A stretch of DNA of 10,959 nt from Chloroflexota bacterium (GTDB lineage Bacteria > Chloroflexota > Dehalococcoidia > GIF9 > AB-539-J10). The stretch spans positions 1 through 10,959 of the forward strand of contig JADFUZ010000077.1 of assembly GCA_015222295.1 (NCBI GenBank), given 5' to 3'. This document shows positions 1 to 6,245 of this stretch, piece after piece. The translations under genes and the position numbers were made by a program. Below the pieces are notes generated by a model, which did no database searches, was not told where the DNA came from, and saw only the letters and a list, made by a program, of their open reading frames with translations. Positions within the stretch are counted from its first letter, which is position 1; each line of letters begins with the position of its first letter.

Positions 1-914
1 CCATACCACATCGCCGCCTTGAAATACCTTTTCAGTGGCTCGCTCCTGGTGTAGTGTCCCCTCGGCACATACTGTGAGTAGTCCTCCTTGTACGGGTTGA
101 CGGAATCTGAACAGTTGAAGATCGCGCTCGGTTGGAACCCTTCATGCGCTTCAATGTTCTTCAACTCCTCCTCCACATCGTCAGCCACGTAGGATGGAAT
201 GCTAACTTCCACTTTCTTCAGTGGCCTGAATTCCTTCTCATCCCACGGATTTGCCTTGTTCCACTCCTCAATCTCCCGCCTGGCTTCCTGCTCATCATAT
301 CCCTCTGTCGACGTCTGAAGGAGCTTCAGGGGCACGGCAAAATAGGCGACGTTTCTCCGGGCGGCCTCTTTCAGAGTCTCGTCAGCAAAGGACTCATAAT
401 CTCCTCTTGCTCTTTCCATCATGGCCTGGCTTATGTCAATCAGGTCATCGAAGAACTCCTCTTCCTCAATGCGCTTCAGTATCTCGTTGAACTGGATATG
501 ATACAGATGAAGCAAGGTATCAGACGTAACGAAGATAGGAACGCCCTCGTCCTTCAACGCACCATAGGGCTCGACGATATCATCACCACCCCAGGGGACA
601 ACTACGAAGCTGTTCTCCTCCAGAAGCCGCTTTTGATTCTCACTCAATGCGAATGTTGATTGTATCTGCGCGAAATTGGTTACCCCATCCAAATCCAGTG
701 GGAGCGACCAAGGGGCTACCGCCGGAGAAATAGGAACTTGCTCAGGCTCATAGAAAGCCGCCATAGCCAGCTTGGGACTCGATATCTCCCCCTCGGACAC
801 TGAAGGTATGGCGAGCACGGACGGTGTGGGAGTGGGCGTTGGAACCACTTGGCACCCCGCAGTCAGAACAGCAGCAGCCAAGGCAACGAACGAAATAGAC
901 TTCAAAGCCCTCAT
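1..914 (-). CDS. DUF3160 family lipoprotein (partial, C-terminus beyond window)
   Basis: An open frame of 304 codons runs from ATG at 914 to the left edge with no stop. The N-terminus has a basic start (MRALK), a hydrophobic stretch at about residues 6-19 and Cys21 in LTAGC, followed by a PTPTPTP linker. This looks like a lipoprotein signal peptide, so the mature protein is probably tethered outside the membrane; Thr at -3 makes the lipobox imperfect. The body has motifs I associate with DUF3160: VTSDTLLHLYH in mid-sequence, then DYSQYVPRGHYTRSEPLKRY and AMWYG near the edge. The region between them is acidic and helical. The family's biochemical function is unknown to me. GGGGAG lies 5 bases before the ATG. 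The gene follows truB by 71 bp in the same direction and may be co-transcribed or read through; I see no promoter of its own. The family call is from recognition of motifs. Confidence 0.8.
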   Translation of the reverse strand, partial: MRALKSISFVALAAAVLTAGCQVVPTPTPTPSVLAIPSVSEGEISSPKLAMAAFYEPEQVPISPAVAPWSLPLDLDGVTNFAQIQSTFALSENQKRLLEENSFVVVPWGGDDIVEPYGALKDEGVPIFVTSDTLLHLYHIQFNEILKRIEEEEFFDDLIDISQAMMERARGDYESFADETLKEAARRNVAYFAVPLKLLQTSTEGYDEQEARREIEEWNKANPWDEKEFRPLKKVEVSIPSYVADDVEEELKNIEAHEGFQPSAIFNCSDSVNPYKEDYSQYVPRGHYTRSEPLKRYFKAAMWY

Positions 915-963
915 GTCTTCTCCCCTATGTTTCAGCTCCTTTTTCTTAGAAACGAAACAGGGC

Positions 964-985
964 AAAAAAGGTTTACCGGGGAAAC
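964..985 (-). terminator. weak terminator-like element after truB
   Basis: Directly after the truB stop the minus strand can form a five-pair stem (GTTT plus C against G plus AAAC, one bulged T, four-base loop) followed within two bases by six Ts. The stem is short, so termination would be partial at best. It lies before the lipoprotein gene and could reduce read-through from the tRNA-modification genes. Confidence 0.25.
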
Positions 986-1627
986 TCAGGCATTCCGGGA
1001 GAGAATGCTTTCGAGCGTTCTCGCCTGCTCTATGCGATAAGCCCCGACTCTCGTGCGGCGGACTTCTGCCACTGTAGCACCAGTCTTCAGTCTCTCCCCG
1101 ATATCGTGCACCAGACTCCTTATGTAGAACCCCGAGGATACGTCACAAGCGAACGTGAACGAAGGAAAGCGGAACTCCTTGAGTTCCAGTGAGTACACAC
1201 TCACCTTTTGCGGTGGCATTTCTACACACAGGCCCTTTCTCGCCAACTGATAGGCCCTGCGTCCTTTCATTTTCTTGGCGGAAAACGAAGGTGGCACCTG
1301 CCAGATGTCCCCACAGAACTCCTTTAGCACCGCCTCGACGTCTCCTCGGGTCACTTCCTCATCACTGCGATGCAGGACTTGCCCTTCTACATCAAAGGTA
1401 TCAGTCTCAATCCCCAAAACGGCTTCGACCTCGTAGGATTTGTCCATGTGAAGAAAAGAAGCGGCTTCCTTGGTGCGCTTGCCGGTGAGGATAACCAGTA
1501 GCCCTGTGGCGAGTGGATCCAACGTCCCTGTATGGCCGACCTTGACTTTGAGCTTCTTTCTGATCAGTTCGACTACGCGAGATGATGTCGGCCCCTTGGG
1601 CTTGTCCACCAGCAGAATCTCATCCAT
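986..1627 (-). CDS. truB: tRNA pseudouridine(55) synthase TruB, short form
   Basis: This cytosolic enzyme isomerises uridine 55 in the T-arm of tRNAs to pseudouridine. The 213-residue product opens with ILLVDKPKGPTSS (residues 4-16). It carries the catalytic motif GHTGTLDPLATGLL at 31-44, with the nucleophile at Asp37, then KSYEVEAVLGIETDT (63-77), VPPSFSAKKMKGRRAY (111-126) and GFYIRSLVHDIG (167-178). It ends at VRRTRVGAYRIEQA plus about a dozen residues, so the C-terminal PUA-like domain of the roughly 300-residue enzymes such as E. coli TruB is absent. I chose ATG 1627 because the family motif starts right there. The frame stays open upstream to GTG 1675, which would add 16 residues of unrelated sequence. 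AGGTG lies only 2 bases from ATG 1627, a tight ribosome-binding site. It follows tilS by 80 bp, giving a tRNA-modification pair. Confidence 0.93.
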   Translation of the reverse strand: MDEILLVDKPKGPTSSRVVELIRKKLKVKVGHTGTLDPLATGLLVILTGKRTKEAASFLHMDKSYEVEAVLGIETDTFDVEGQVLHRSDEEVTRGDVEAVLKEFCGDIWQVPPSFSAKKMKGRRAYQLARKGLCVEMPPQKVSVYSLELKEFRFPSFTFACDVSSGFYIRSLVHDIGERLKTGATVAEVRRTRVGAYRIEQARTLESILSRNA

Positions 1628-1707
1628 TTCACCTAGTATAACGAAAACCGCCTGCGTTGGGCAGCCGAGAACCACGACCCCAGGCTTCGCGGCACTTCGA
1701 GCAGCAC

Positions 1708-3243
1708 CTAGAGAGGCAACCTGGCAAACTTGAGAAGAAGGACCTCTTCCGTGCCCTCAGTGACCTTGACCCTGTCGTCAATGCGCCAGCCCACAACCCA
1801 GATGATCTGCTCGGCAGCACAGACAACGGGTATGTGATCCCGCCAAGCCGCAGGAACTTTAGCATCAACCATGAAGTCTTGGAGCTTCTTGGGTTTCGAC
1901 ATTCCCAGGGGGTAAAACCTGTCACCTGGTCGACGCTGACGCACCACCAATTCGGCTCCTGTCTTGCGGAAATCGAGTTCCGCAACTAGACCGGCAGCAT
2001 ATTCTCCACCTCGCGATGGCACAGCATCAGTCTGCCGATGCCCGACGCTGGCTAGTACCCGCCAGCCAGGCAAGAGCGTCTCACCCGGCAGCGTCAGAGA
2101 GGACTCCCCTTGAAACAGAGGAGCGGAGGCCCACTGAGATACACCGTCCACCCCTTGATAGATGTGACCTGGCTTCGCGACGCTGGCGATGGCGATAGTA
2201 TCATATCCAGTTTGACACATGAGACCGCGCGGCAGGGAAACTCTCCTCCCCACAGCTTTTCTCAACAGACTCCGTATTGCCTGAATGTGCCTTGACTCAA
2301 TGTCCCGAGTATCTCCCAGGACTTTGTCTACCGCCAGCCTGATCAACCGAGACTGGAGCGCCGCAGGTAGGGACTTGACCCGCTCCTTATGCAGATGAAC
2401 AGCATCACCCTCCTCCCTCGACACGTCAGCCCACACGTTTGCGGCTTGCCGCTCGATGAAAGACCAGTCATCGCTGGCTATCTGCGCCAATCGAAGCAAA
2501 GCCTCATCCACACTCGGGTTGTACTTCCTGAGCAAAGGAAGAAGCTCAAGGCGAATACGATTTCGGAAGAATGATAAGCAAATGTTAGAGGAATCGACCC
2601 GCGGCTCCAGTTGATGCTCATCGCAGTACCTCAGTATCTCTTCTCTGCCCAGGTCAAGAAGTGGCCTTATCACCCATAGCTCGGGAGTCGTCGCCGCGCC
2701 CTCACGTTGATGCGTGGATGCCTCAAAGCGAGAGGAGTGGCTCCCACAACGACCCACCGGAGCAGGTGAGCAAGCCTCAAGGCCCCGGAGTCCCGAAGTT
2801 CCCGTGCCCCGCAATATGTGCATCAGGATGGTCTCCACTGCGTCATCTCTAGTGTGGCCCACGGCCACTCGGACGGCTCCAGCGTCACCCGCAACCTCAG
2901 CGAGGAAGTCGTAGCGCAGCTCTCGAGCCGCCTCTTCAACAGAGCAATTCAGCATACTCCGGTAGGAAGCGACATCCCGCTTTCCAACCGTGATTGGAAC
3001 GCCAAGAGAGCCAGCCAGGTCAGCTACATATTTTGCATCCCCATCAGATTCCGCACCCCGGAGCTGGTGATTTAGGTGAGCTACGTGAACCCCTATTCCC
3101 AGCTCTTCCCGGTATCTCGTCAAGACGTGCAGCAAGCAAACGGAATCAGCGCCACCGGACACCCCGACCACCAACTGCTCCCCGAAAGGAATCAGGTCGT
3201 GCTGTTTCGCCAAGCTCAAGACCTTCGACTCAATCCCACTCAT
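1708..3243 (-). CDS. tilS: tRNA(Ile)-lysidine synthase TilS
   Basis: The enzyme uses ATP to join lysine to C34 of the CAU-anticodon tRNA-Ile, so that it reads AUA and is charged with isoleucine. The 511-residue product has the PP-loop SGGADS at 29-34, then HLNHQLRG (56-63) and VGHTRDDAVETILMHILRG (128-146), and the usual IRPLLDLGREEI (192-203) and DSSN..FFRNRIR (217-231). The C-terminal TilS_C domain shows RQRRPGDRFYPLG (435-447) and KLQDFMVDAKVPAAWRDHIP (453-472). About 25 extra residues at roughly 163-187, rich in Ser, Thr, Gly and Ala, separate GLRGLEA from the IRPLL motif; most relatives have a shorter link there. ATG 3243 places the N-terminus as in the family. The frame continues to ATG 3255 and to a TTG at 3297 that would overlap the phosphatase stop by 4 bases, but neither has a well-placed Shine-Dalgarno. 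Confidence 0.94.
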   Translation of the reverse strand: MSGIESKVLSLAKQHDLIPFGEQLVVGVSGGADSVCLLHVLTRYREELGIGVHVAHLNHQLRGAESDGDAKYVADLAGSLGVPITVGKRDVASYRSMLNCSVEEAARELRYDFLAEVAGDAGAVRVAVGHTRDDAVETILMHILRGTGTSGLRGLEACSPAPVGRCGSHSSRFEASTHQREGAATTPELWVIRPLLDLGREEILRYCDEHQLEPRVDSSNICLSFFRNRIRLELLPLLRKYNPSVDEALLRLAQIASDDWSFIERQAANVWADVSREEGDAVHLHKERVKSLPAALQSRLIRLAVDKVLGDTRDIESRHIQAIRSLLRKAVGRRVSLPRGLMCQTGYDTIAIASVAKPGHIYQGVDGVSQWASAPLFQGESSLTLPGETLLPGWRVLASVGHRQTDAVPSRGGEYAAGLVAELDFRKTGAELVVRQRRPGDRFYPLGMSKPKKLQDFMVDAKVPAAWRDHIPVVCAAEQIIWVVGWRIDDRVKVTEGTEEVLLLKFARLPL

Positions 3244-3293
3244 ACGACCACCCATTCCTGACCCAGAGATACTCCCACCCCTCAGCCACTCGT

Positions 3294-3908
3294 TCAACTT
3301 GATAGGAATTTCAGGTAGGAAGTGTCATTCAACGTCACCAGACGAGCTCCGTAGGATTCGAACTCAAGAATGCTCAACCCTGCAGGGTCTATCTTGAACT
3401 TCGCAAGATACCCCAAGGGCAAGTCCAGTGCTTTGAGGATTATGGCCAACACAACAAAGTAGTGGCTTACTATCACTATTACTTCCTTGCTACCCCTTCC
3501 CAGTAAGGACTCCACAACACCCCAACACCTTCGTTGAAGTTCAACAAAGCTTTCCCCACCAGGCAATCTATCCTCGCCCCCACGCCACCACTCCATCAGC
3601 AGCTGGCTAAAGGTATTCGGCAGAGTCGACAGAGACACGCCCTCGAAATCTCCAACGTCGATTTCCTTGAGCTCCTCATTCACCTCTATCGGCAACTCAT
3701 GCTGGCTCGCTATGATTTCGGCGGTTAGCTTAGCTCGCTTCAGCGGACTGGAAACCACTGCATCGAGATCCTCATCCCTCAAGAATGACGCCAGCCTGGC
3801 AGCCTGCTCCCGTCCCAAGCTGTTCAACTCGACATCGCTACGCCCTCCTTGCACACGCCGCTCCTTATTCCAATACGTCTCGCCGTGCCGCACCAAGATA
3901 AGCTTCAA
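3294..3908 (-). CDS. histidine phosphatase family protein (phosphoglycerate mutase-like)
   Basis: The 204-residue protein has the branch-1 histidine phosphatase layout. RHGE at 7-10 holds the phospho-accepting His8, SSPLKRAKLTA (53-63) holds the second active-site Arg58, the proton-donor Glu82 sits in ELKEIDVGDFEG, and the second His is His149 in VIVSHY. Length and motifs fit the GpmB/CobC/PhoE-like group, which includes alpha-ribazole-5'-phosphatases and broad phosphatases. No cobalamin genes are nearby, so the substrate cannot be named. VSHYFVV replaces the more common VSHGGVI, so Tyr and Phe sit next to the catalytic His and may shape the pocket. The start is TTG at 3908, fixed by an exceptional Shine-Dalgarno and by MKLILVRHGE as the usual family opening. 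It precedes tilS closely and is probably in the same transcript. Confidence 0.88.
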   Translation of the reverse strand: MKLILVRHGETYWNKERRVQGGRSDVELNSLGREQAARLASFLRDEDLDAVVSSPLKRAKLTAEIIASQHELPIEVNEELKEIDVGDFEGVSLSTLPNTFSQLLMEWWRGGEDRLPGGESFVELQRRCWGVVESLLGRGSKEVIVIVSHYFVVLAIILKALDLPLGYLAKFKIDPAGLSILEFESYGARLVTLNDTSYLKFLSS

Positions 3909-3910
3909 AG

Positions 3911-3920
3911 GATCACCTCC
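3911..3920 (-). promoter_or_regulatory. 10-base Shine-Dalgarno for the TTG-started phosphatase
   Basis: On the minus strand GGAGGTGATC is fully complementary to the GATCACCTCC stretch near the 3' end of bacterial 16S rRNA. The GGAGG core lies 7 bases before TTG 3908. This fixes the TTG as the start and may offset the weak initiation codon. Confidence 0.9.
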
Positions 3921-3943
3921 CTGGATTGCCTCACCACGTTAGC

Positions 3944-3956
3944 CACAATAATTGTG
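3944..3956 (-). promoter_or_regulatory. 13-bp palindrome upstream of the phosphatase, possible operator
   Basis: CACAAT, one central base, ATTGTG: a perfect inverted repeat 35 bp before the phosphatase start, in the only sizeable gap (115 bp) of the minus-strand gene series. I cannot match it to a known regulator, and no clear -10/-35 pair surrounds it. It may be an operator or chance. Confidence 0.35.
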
Positions 3957-4023
3957 CCAACCTGACAGCTTTGCCTCTCGTTATGCGTTAATAGTCACAA
4001 GGCAGGCCTTCCAGCGGACGAAT

Positions 4024-4680
4024 CTATGTACCCAGATCGCCTGTCAACGCAATCCCGGTCCGGCGGATCCATTCCGGATATTCAGGAAAACCCAGGGCAG
4101 CTACCACTTGCTCCGGCCTGCCACTACCGCTGGCACCGCAACGTAGCTTCATTCCGAGAACATACAGATTGCCATGGCATTCAACAAGCCACAGGTCACA
4201 TATCAAAGCTCGCAAATCATAAGAACGCTCTTTGGTGCCCCGCGTATGACGCCAATTCAGTTCCCCGGTCTGAAGCAGGGAAGAAAGCGAATCCTTCACC
4301 CATTGCTCGCCCTTATCTGACATCACCGCGACCCGATACTCAGCGAACGCAAGGCCGCTCTGTAGCGATGGCAGCTCCAGTCCCACCTCACACGCATCAA
4401 GGATGCCAAATCCGTCAGATAGCTCGCTGTCCACCATCATCACCAGAGACTGAGGTGGCATCCAGCGATCAAGCCATATGTCCATTAGCTCGGCCTCACC
4501 GATCACACCTACAGCCAGAGGCGCAGCCACCGAAATTCGCGGGCGAGGAGTGAAACCACAGGAATAGGCCAAAGGCACCTTAGCCCTTCTGAATACTCTG
4601 TCCCATGAACGCACTATGTCGAGATGAGAAACGAACTTGACTTCTTCCCCACGTCTGAACTTGAGGCGCAGGCGCTGCAT
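4024..4680 (-). CDS. DUF2344 / TIGR03936 radical SAM-linked protein
   Basis: The 218-residue product matches the family first noted as a partner or C-terminal fusion of a B12-binding radical SAM protein. The N-terminal half carries the signature pieces: LRLKFRRGEEVKFVSHLD (4-21), WDRVFRRAKVPLAYSCGF (26-43), PRPRISVAAPLAVGVIGEAE (46-65). The C-terminal half is less conserved. It has no cysteine cluster, so it is not itself a radical SAM enzyme. The molecular function is not established to my knowledge. In many genomes the radical SAM gene is adjacent. Here the upstream neighbour is a CorC-type membrane protein, with its stop codon 6 bp before this ATG, and the downstream neighbour is the phosphatase, so the partner must be elsewhere or absent. 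GAAGG just before the ATG and a GGAAGG about 11 bases away serve as possible ribosome-binding sites. Tight spacing suggests translation coupled to the upstream gene. Confidence 0.85.
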   Translation of the reverse strand: MQRLRLKFRRGEEVKFVSHLDIVRSWDRVFRRAKVPLAYSCGFTPRPRISVAAPLAVGVIGEAELMDIWLDRWMPPQSLVMMVDSELSDGFGILDACEVGLELPSLQSGLAFAEYRVAVMSDKGEQWVKDSLSSLLQTGELNWRHTRGTKERSYDLRALICDLWLVECHGNLYVLGMKLRCGASGSGRPEQVVAALGFPEYPEWIRRTGIALTGDLGT

Positions 4681-4686
4681 TGCCTT

Positions 4687-5946
4687 CTAGCCTTCCTTGG
4701 TCACCATCACCTTCTCTATCTTCACTCCCCGCATTTCAGTTATGACAAGCTTAAGCTTGCGATACTTCAACTGCTCACCTTGCCTCGGTATTCGACCAAG
4801 ATGGTTGAGAACAAAGCCAGCCACAGTCTCATAGTCGCCCAGAGGCAGATCTAGTCCCAGTTCATCGTTAGCCTCTTCAACTCGAAATCCTCCGTCCAAT
4901 TCGAAGCTGTTGGCACCGGTCACCACAAAATCCTCATCTTCACCATTCAGTTCATCCTTGATATCTCCCACAACCTCCTCTGTGAGCTGACCCAGAGTGA
5001 CCATGCCAGCTATCCCTCCGAACTCATCCACTACAAGCGCCATATGATAGCCACCATCTCTCATCTCAGTGAGAAGCTTCCCTGAGTGCTTGCTCTCTGG
5101 CACGAAGTAAGCAGGCCGAACTAACCCATCAATGGCAGCCTCCTCCCTTGGCCAGCCGTTTGTCAACTTCATGAGCACATCCTTGGCAGATAGGATCCCC
5201 ACCACGTTATCCGTACTATCCTTGTAGACCGGAAAGCGACTGTATGGCTTTTGAGCGTAGATGTTCAAGAAATCGCTCAGCGTTGTCCCTTGCTCCACCC
5301 AGGCAATCTCCGTCCTGGGGACTATTAGCTTCCTTGCCGGACGATCGGTGAACTCAAACACCTTGTGCAGCATCTCCGCCTCATGCTGCTCTACCACCCC
5401 TTCACTCTCACCAACATCTATAACGGAACGTATCTCACCCTCGCTCACCAGCCTCATCTCCTGGTCAGGCTCAGCCACCATCTTCGTGAATCCCAAACCA
5501 ATGCGGTCCAGTGCCAGAACGAAAGGATAGAGACACAACTCCGTTACTCTCAACGGGTATATGTAGGCCAAGGAGAGACGCTGCGCGTGATGAACAGCTA
5601 TGTTCTTGGGAATCACCTCCCCAAAAACTAGAATCAACGCCGTTACACCAACAGTGGCAACTATGGGGCCCCTCACTCTGCCAAGGGCGTCAACTGCGGC
5701 GATCGTGCCCAATGCAGCAGCCGCCACATTCGCCACGTTGTTGCCCAATAGGACCGTGGCCAGGAATCTCTGTGGCCTGTCAGCGGCTCTGGACAGTTGA
5801 CTTGCTCCCCTGATGCCGCTTTCCACGAGATACCTTATCCGTAGCTTGGGCAGCGATATAAAGGCCGCTTCAGCACTAGAAAAAAAGGCGGAAAGAACAA
5901 GGCAAACCAGAAAGGTCAATATGAGCCAACTGTCGGGGTCATCCAA
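4687..5946 (-). CDS. CNNM/CBS-domain hemolysin C-CorC family membrane protein
   Basis: This 419-residue integral membrane protein has the full family layout. An N-terminal DUF21/CNNM transmembrane domain has hydrophobic segments at about 8-28, 62-85, 94-116 and 124-146 and the motifs FFSSAEAAF (21-29), LLGNNVANV (66-74) and VFGEVIPKN (107-115). A CBS pair follows at about 203-330 (VPRTEI, YSRFPVY, VVGILSAKDVL, MALVVDEFGGIAGMVTL), and a C-terminal CorC_HlyC domain spans about 340-417 (FELDGGFRVEEAN, YETVAGFVL, LGRIPRQGE). Relatives are linked to Mg2+/Co2+ export or homeostasis; the older name 'hemolysin' is not a reliable function. The start is TTG at 5946, with AGGGGG about 9 bases upstream; the nearby ATG at -8 is followed at once by a stop. 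It is the first gene of the leftward series and has a good promoter about 95 bp upstream. Confidence 0.93.
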   Translation of the reverse strand: MDDPDSWLILTFLVCLVLSAFFSSAEAAFISLPKLRIRYLVESGIRGASQLSRAADRPQRFLATVLLGNNVANVAAAALGTIAAVDALGRVRGPIVATVGVTALILVFGEVIPKNIAVHHAQRLSLAYIYPLRVTELCLYPFVLALDRIGLGFTKMVAEPDQEMRLVSEGEIRSVIDVGESEGVVEQHEAEMLHKVFEFTDRPARKLIVPRTEIAWVEQGTTLSDFLNIYAQKPYSRFPVYKDSTDNVVGILSAKDVLMKLTNGWPREEAAIDGLVRPAYFVPESKHSGKLLTEMRDGGYHMALVVDEFGGIAGMVTLGQLTEEVVGDIKDELNGEDEDFVVTGANSFELDGGFRVEEANDELGLDLPLGDYETVAGFVLNHLGRIPRQGEQLKYRKLKLVITEMRGVKIEKVMVTKEG

Positions 5947-5997
5947 TTATCATTACCCCCTGGACCACCCTATGCCGAGAACAACCACATCCTGTGC

Positions 5998-6023
5998 AAT
6001 ACACCGCTGCACTGACAATACAC
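5998..6023 (-). repeat. 8-bp direct repeat in the leader of the CorC-type gene
   Basis: CAATACAC occurs at 5998-6005 and again at 6016-6023 (plus-strand reading), 18 bp start to start, and CGCTG/CAGCG at 6005-6009 and 6025-6029 bracket the second copy. All of this lies just downstream of the predicted transcription start of the leftward operon. Two copies of such a short word may be chance. Confidence 0.3.
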
Positions 6024-6041
6024 TCAGCGTCAACACCAATC

Positions 6042-6070
6042 ATAATACCAGTAGCTAGTGACACTGTCAA
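6042..6070 (-). promoter_or_regulatory. sigma-70-type promoter of the leftward operon
   Basis: On the minus strand TTGACA (6070-6065) is separated by exactly 17 bases from TATTAT (6047-6042), and TGG directly before the -10 gives an extended -10. Start of transcription would be near 6035, leaving an untranslated leader of about 90 bases before TTG 5946. An 11-bp palindrome, TGACA-C-TGTCA at 6059-6069, overlaps the -35 box and could be an operator, though half of it is the -35 itself. Confidence 0.75.
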
Positions 6071-6151
6071 AAGTCCGAACCGATGGCTTTCGCTCCCAGG
6101 ACTGGCCAGGAGAACTCGGAATACCATGATCACACGAACGAGCACAATCAC

Positions 6152-6181
6152 TGGAAAACGGGTTCTGAACAGGAGTATAAT
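6152..6181 (+). promoter_or_regulatory. candidate promoter of the thi4-DUF39-ferredoxin-UPF0280 operon
   Basis: A perfect -10 box TATAAT lies at 6176-6181. The -35 region is weak: TGGAAA at 6152-6157 with 18-base spacing is the best match. Transcription would start near 6188, about 58 bases before the thi4 ATG. A perfect -10 with a poor -35 suggests possible dependence on an activator; that is inference. Confidence 0.5.
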
Positions 6182-6184
6182 AGC

Positions 6185-6203
6185 GGGCTCGTTTCTCGGG
6201 CCC
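6185..6203 (+). promoter_or_regulatory. GC-rich hairpin at the 5' end of the thi4 leader
   Basis: GGGCTCG (6185-6191), loop TTTCT, CGGGCCC (6197-6203) form a seven-pair stem with one G-T wobble. It is not followed by a T-run, so it is not an intrinsic terminator. It lies at or just after the predicted transcription start, where it could stabilise the mRNA or take part in leader regulation. I do not find the conserved core of a TPP riboswitch in this leader. Confidence 0.45.
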
Positions 6204-6245
6204 GGTACCCCACCTAGCGTTGAGACTAACCGAAGGAGCATGACA

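Noticed and set aside
132..659. Long plus-strand open frames opposite the lipoprotein gene
   Set aside because: They lie antisense to a convincing DUF3160 coding frame, and their translations look like random, Leu- and Pro-rich shadow sequence.
1634..1640. TATACT just before truB as a promoter giving a leaderless mRNA
   Set aside because: No credible -35 box at the proper distance, and truB follows tilS in an apparent operon.
1628..1675. GTG 1675 as start of truB, 16 residues longer
   Set aside because: The added residues match nothing in TruB; the conserved ILLVDKPKG begins right after ATG 1627. The ribosome site of ATG 1627 is close, so the choice is likely but not certain.
3244..3297. 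TTG 3297 start of tilS with a 4-base overlap of the phosphatase stop
   Set aside because: It has no Shine-Dalgarno and adds a Gly/Ser-rich stretch unlike TilS N-termini; ATG 3243 fits the family. Translational coupling cannot be fully excluded.
5994..6245. In-frame 84-codon N-terminal extension of thi4
   Set aside because: The frame is open, but the extension has no Thi4-like sequence, contains the TATAAT box, and the AAGGAG at ideal spacing points to ATG 6246.
6181..6245. Possible TPP riboswitch in the thi4 leader (a TGAGA word is present)
   Set aside because: Only a TGAGA-like word within GTTGAGACTAACC was found; the second conserved THI-box half and the required helices are not seen, and the leader is too short for the full fold.
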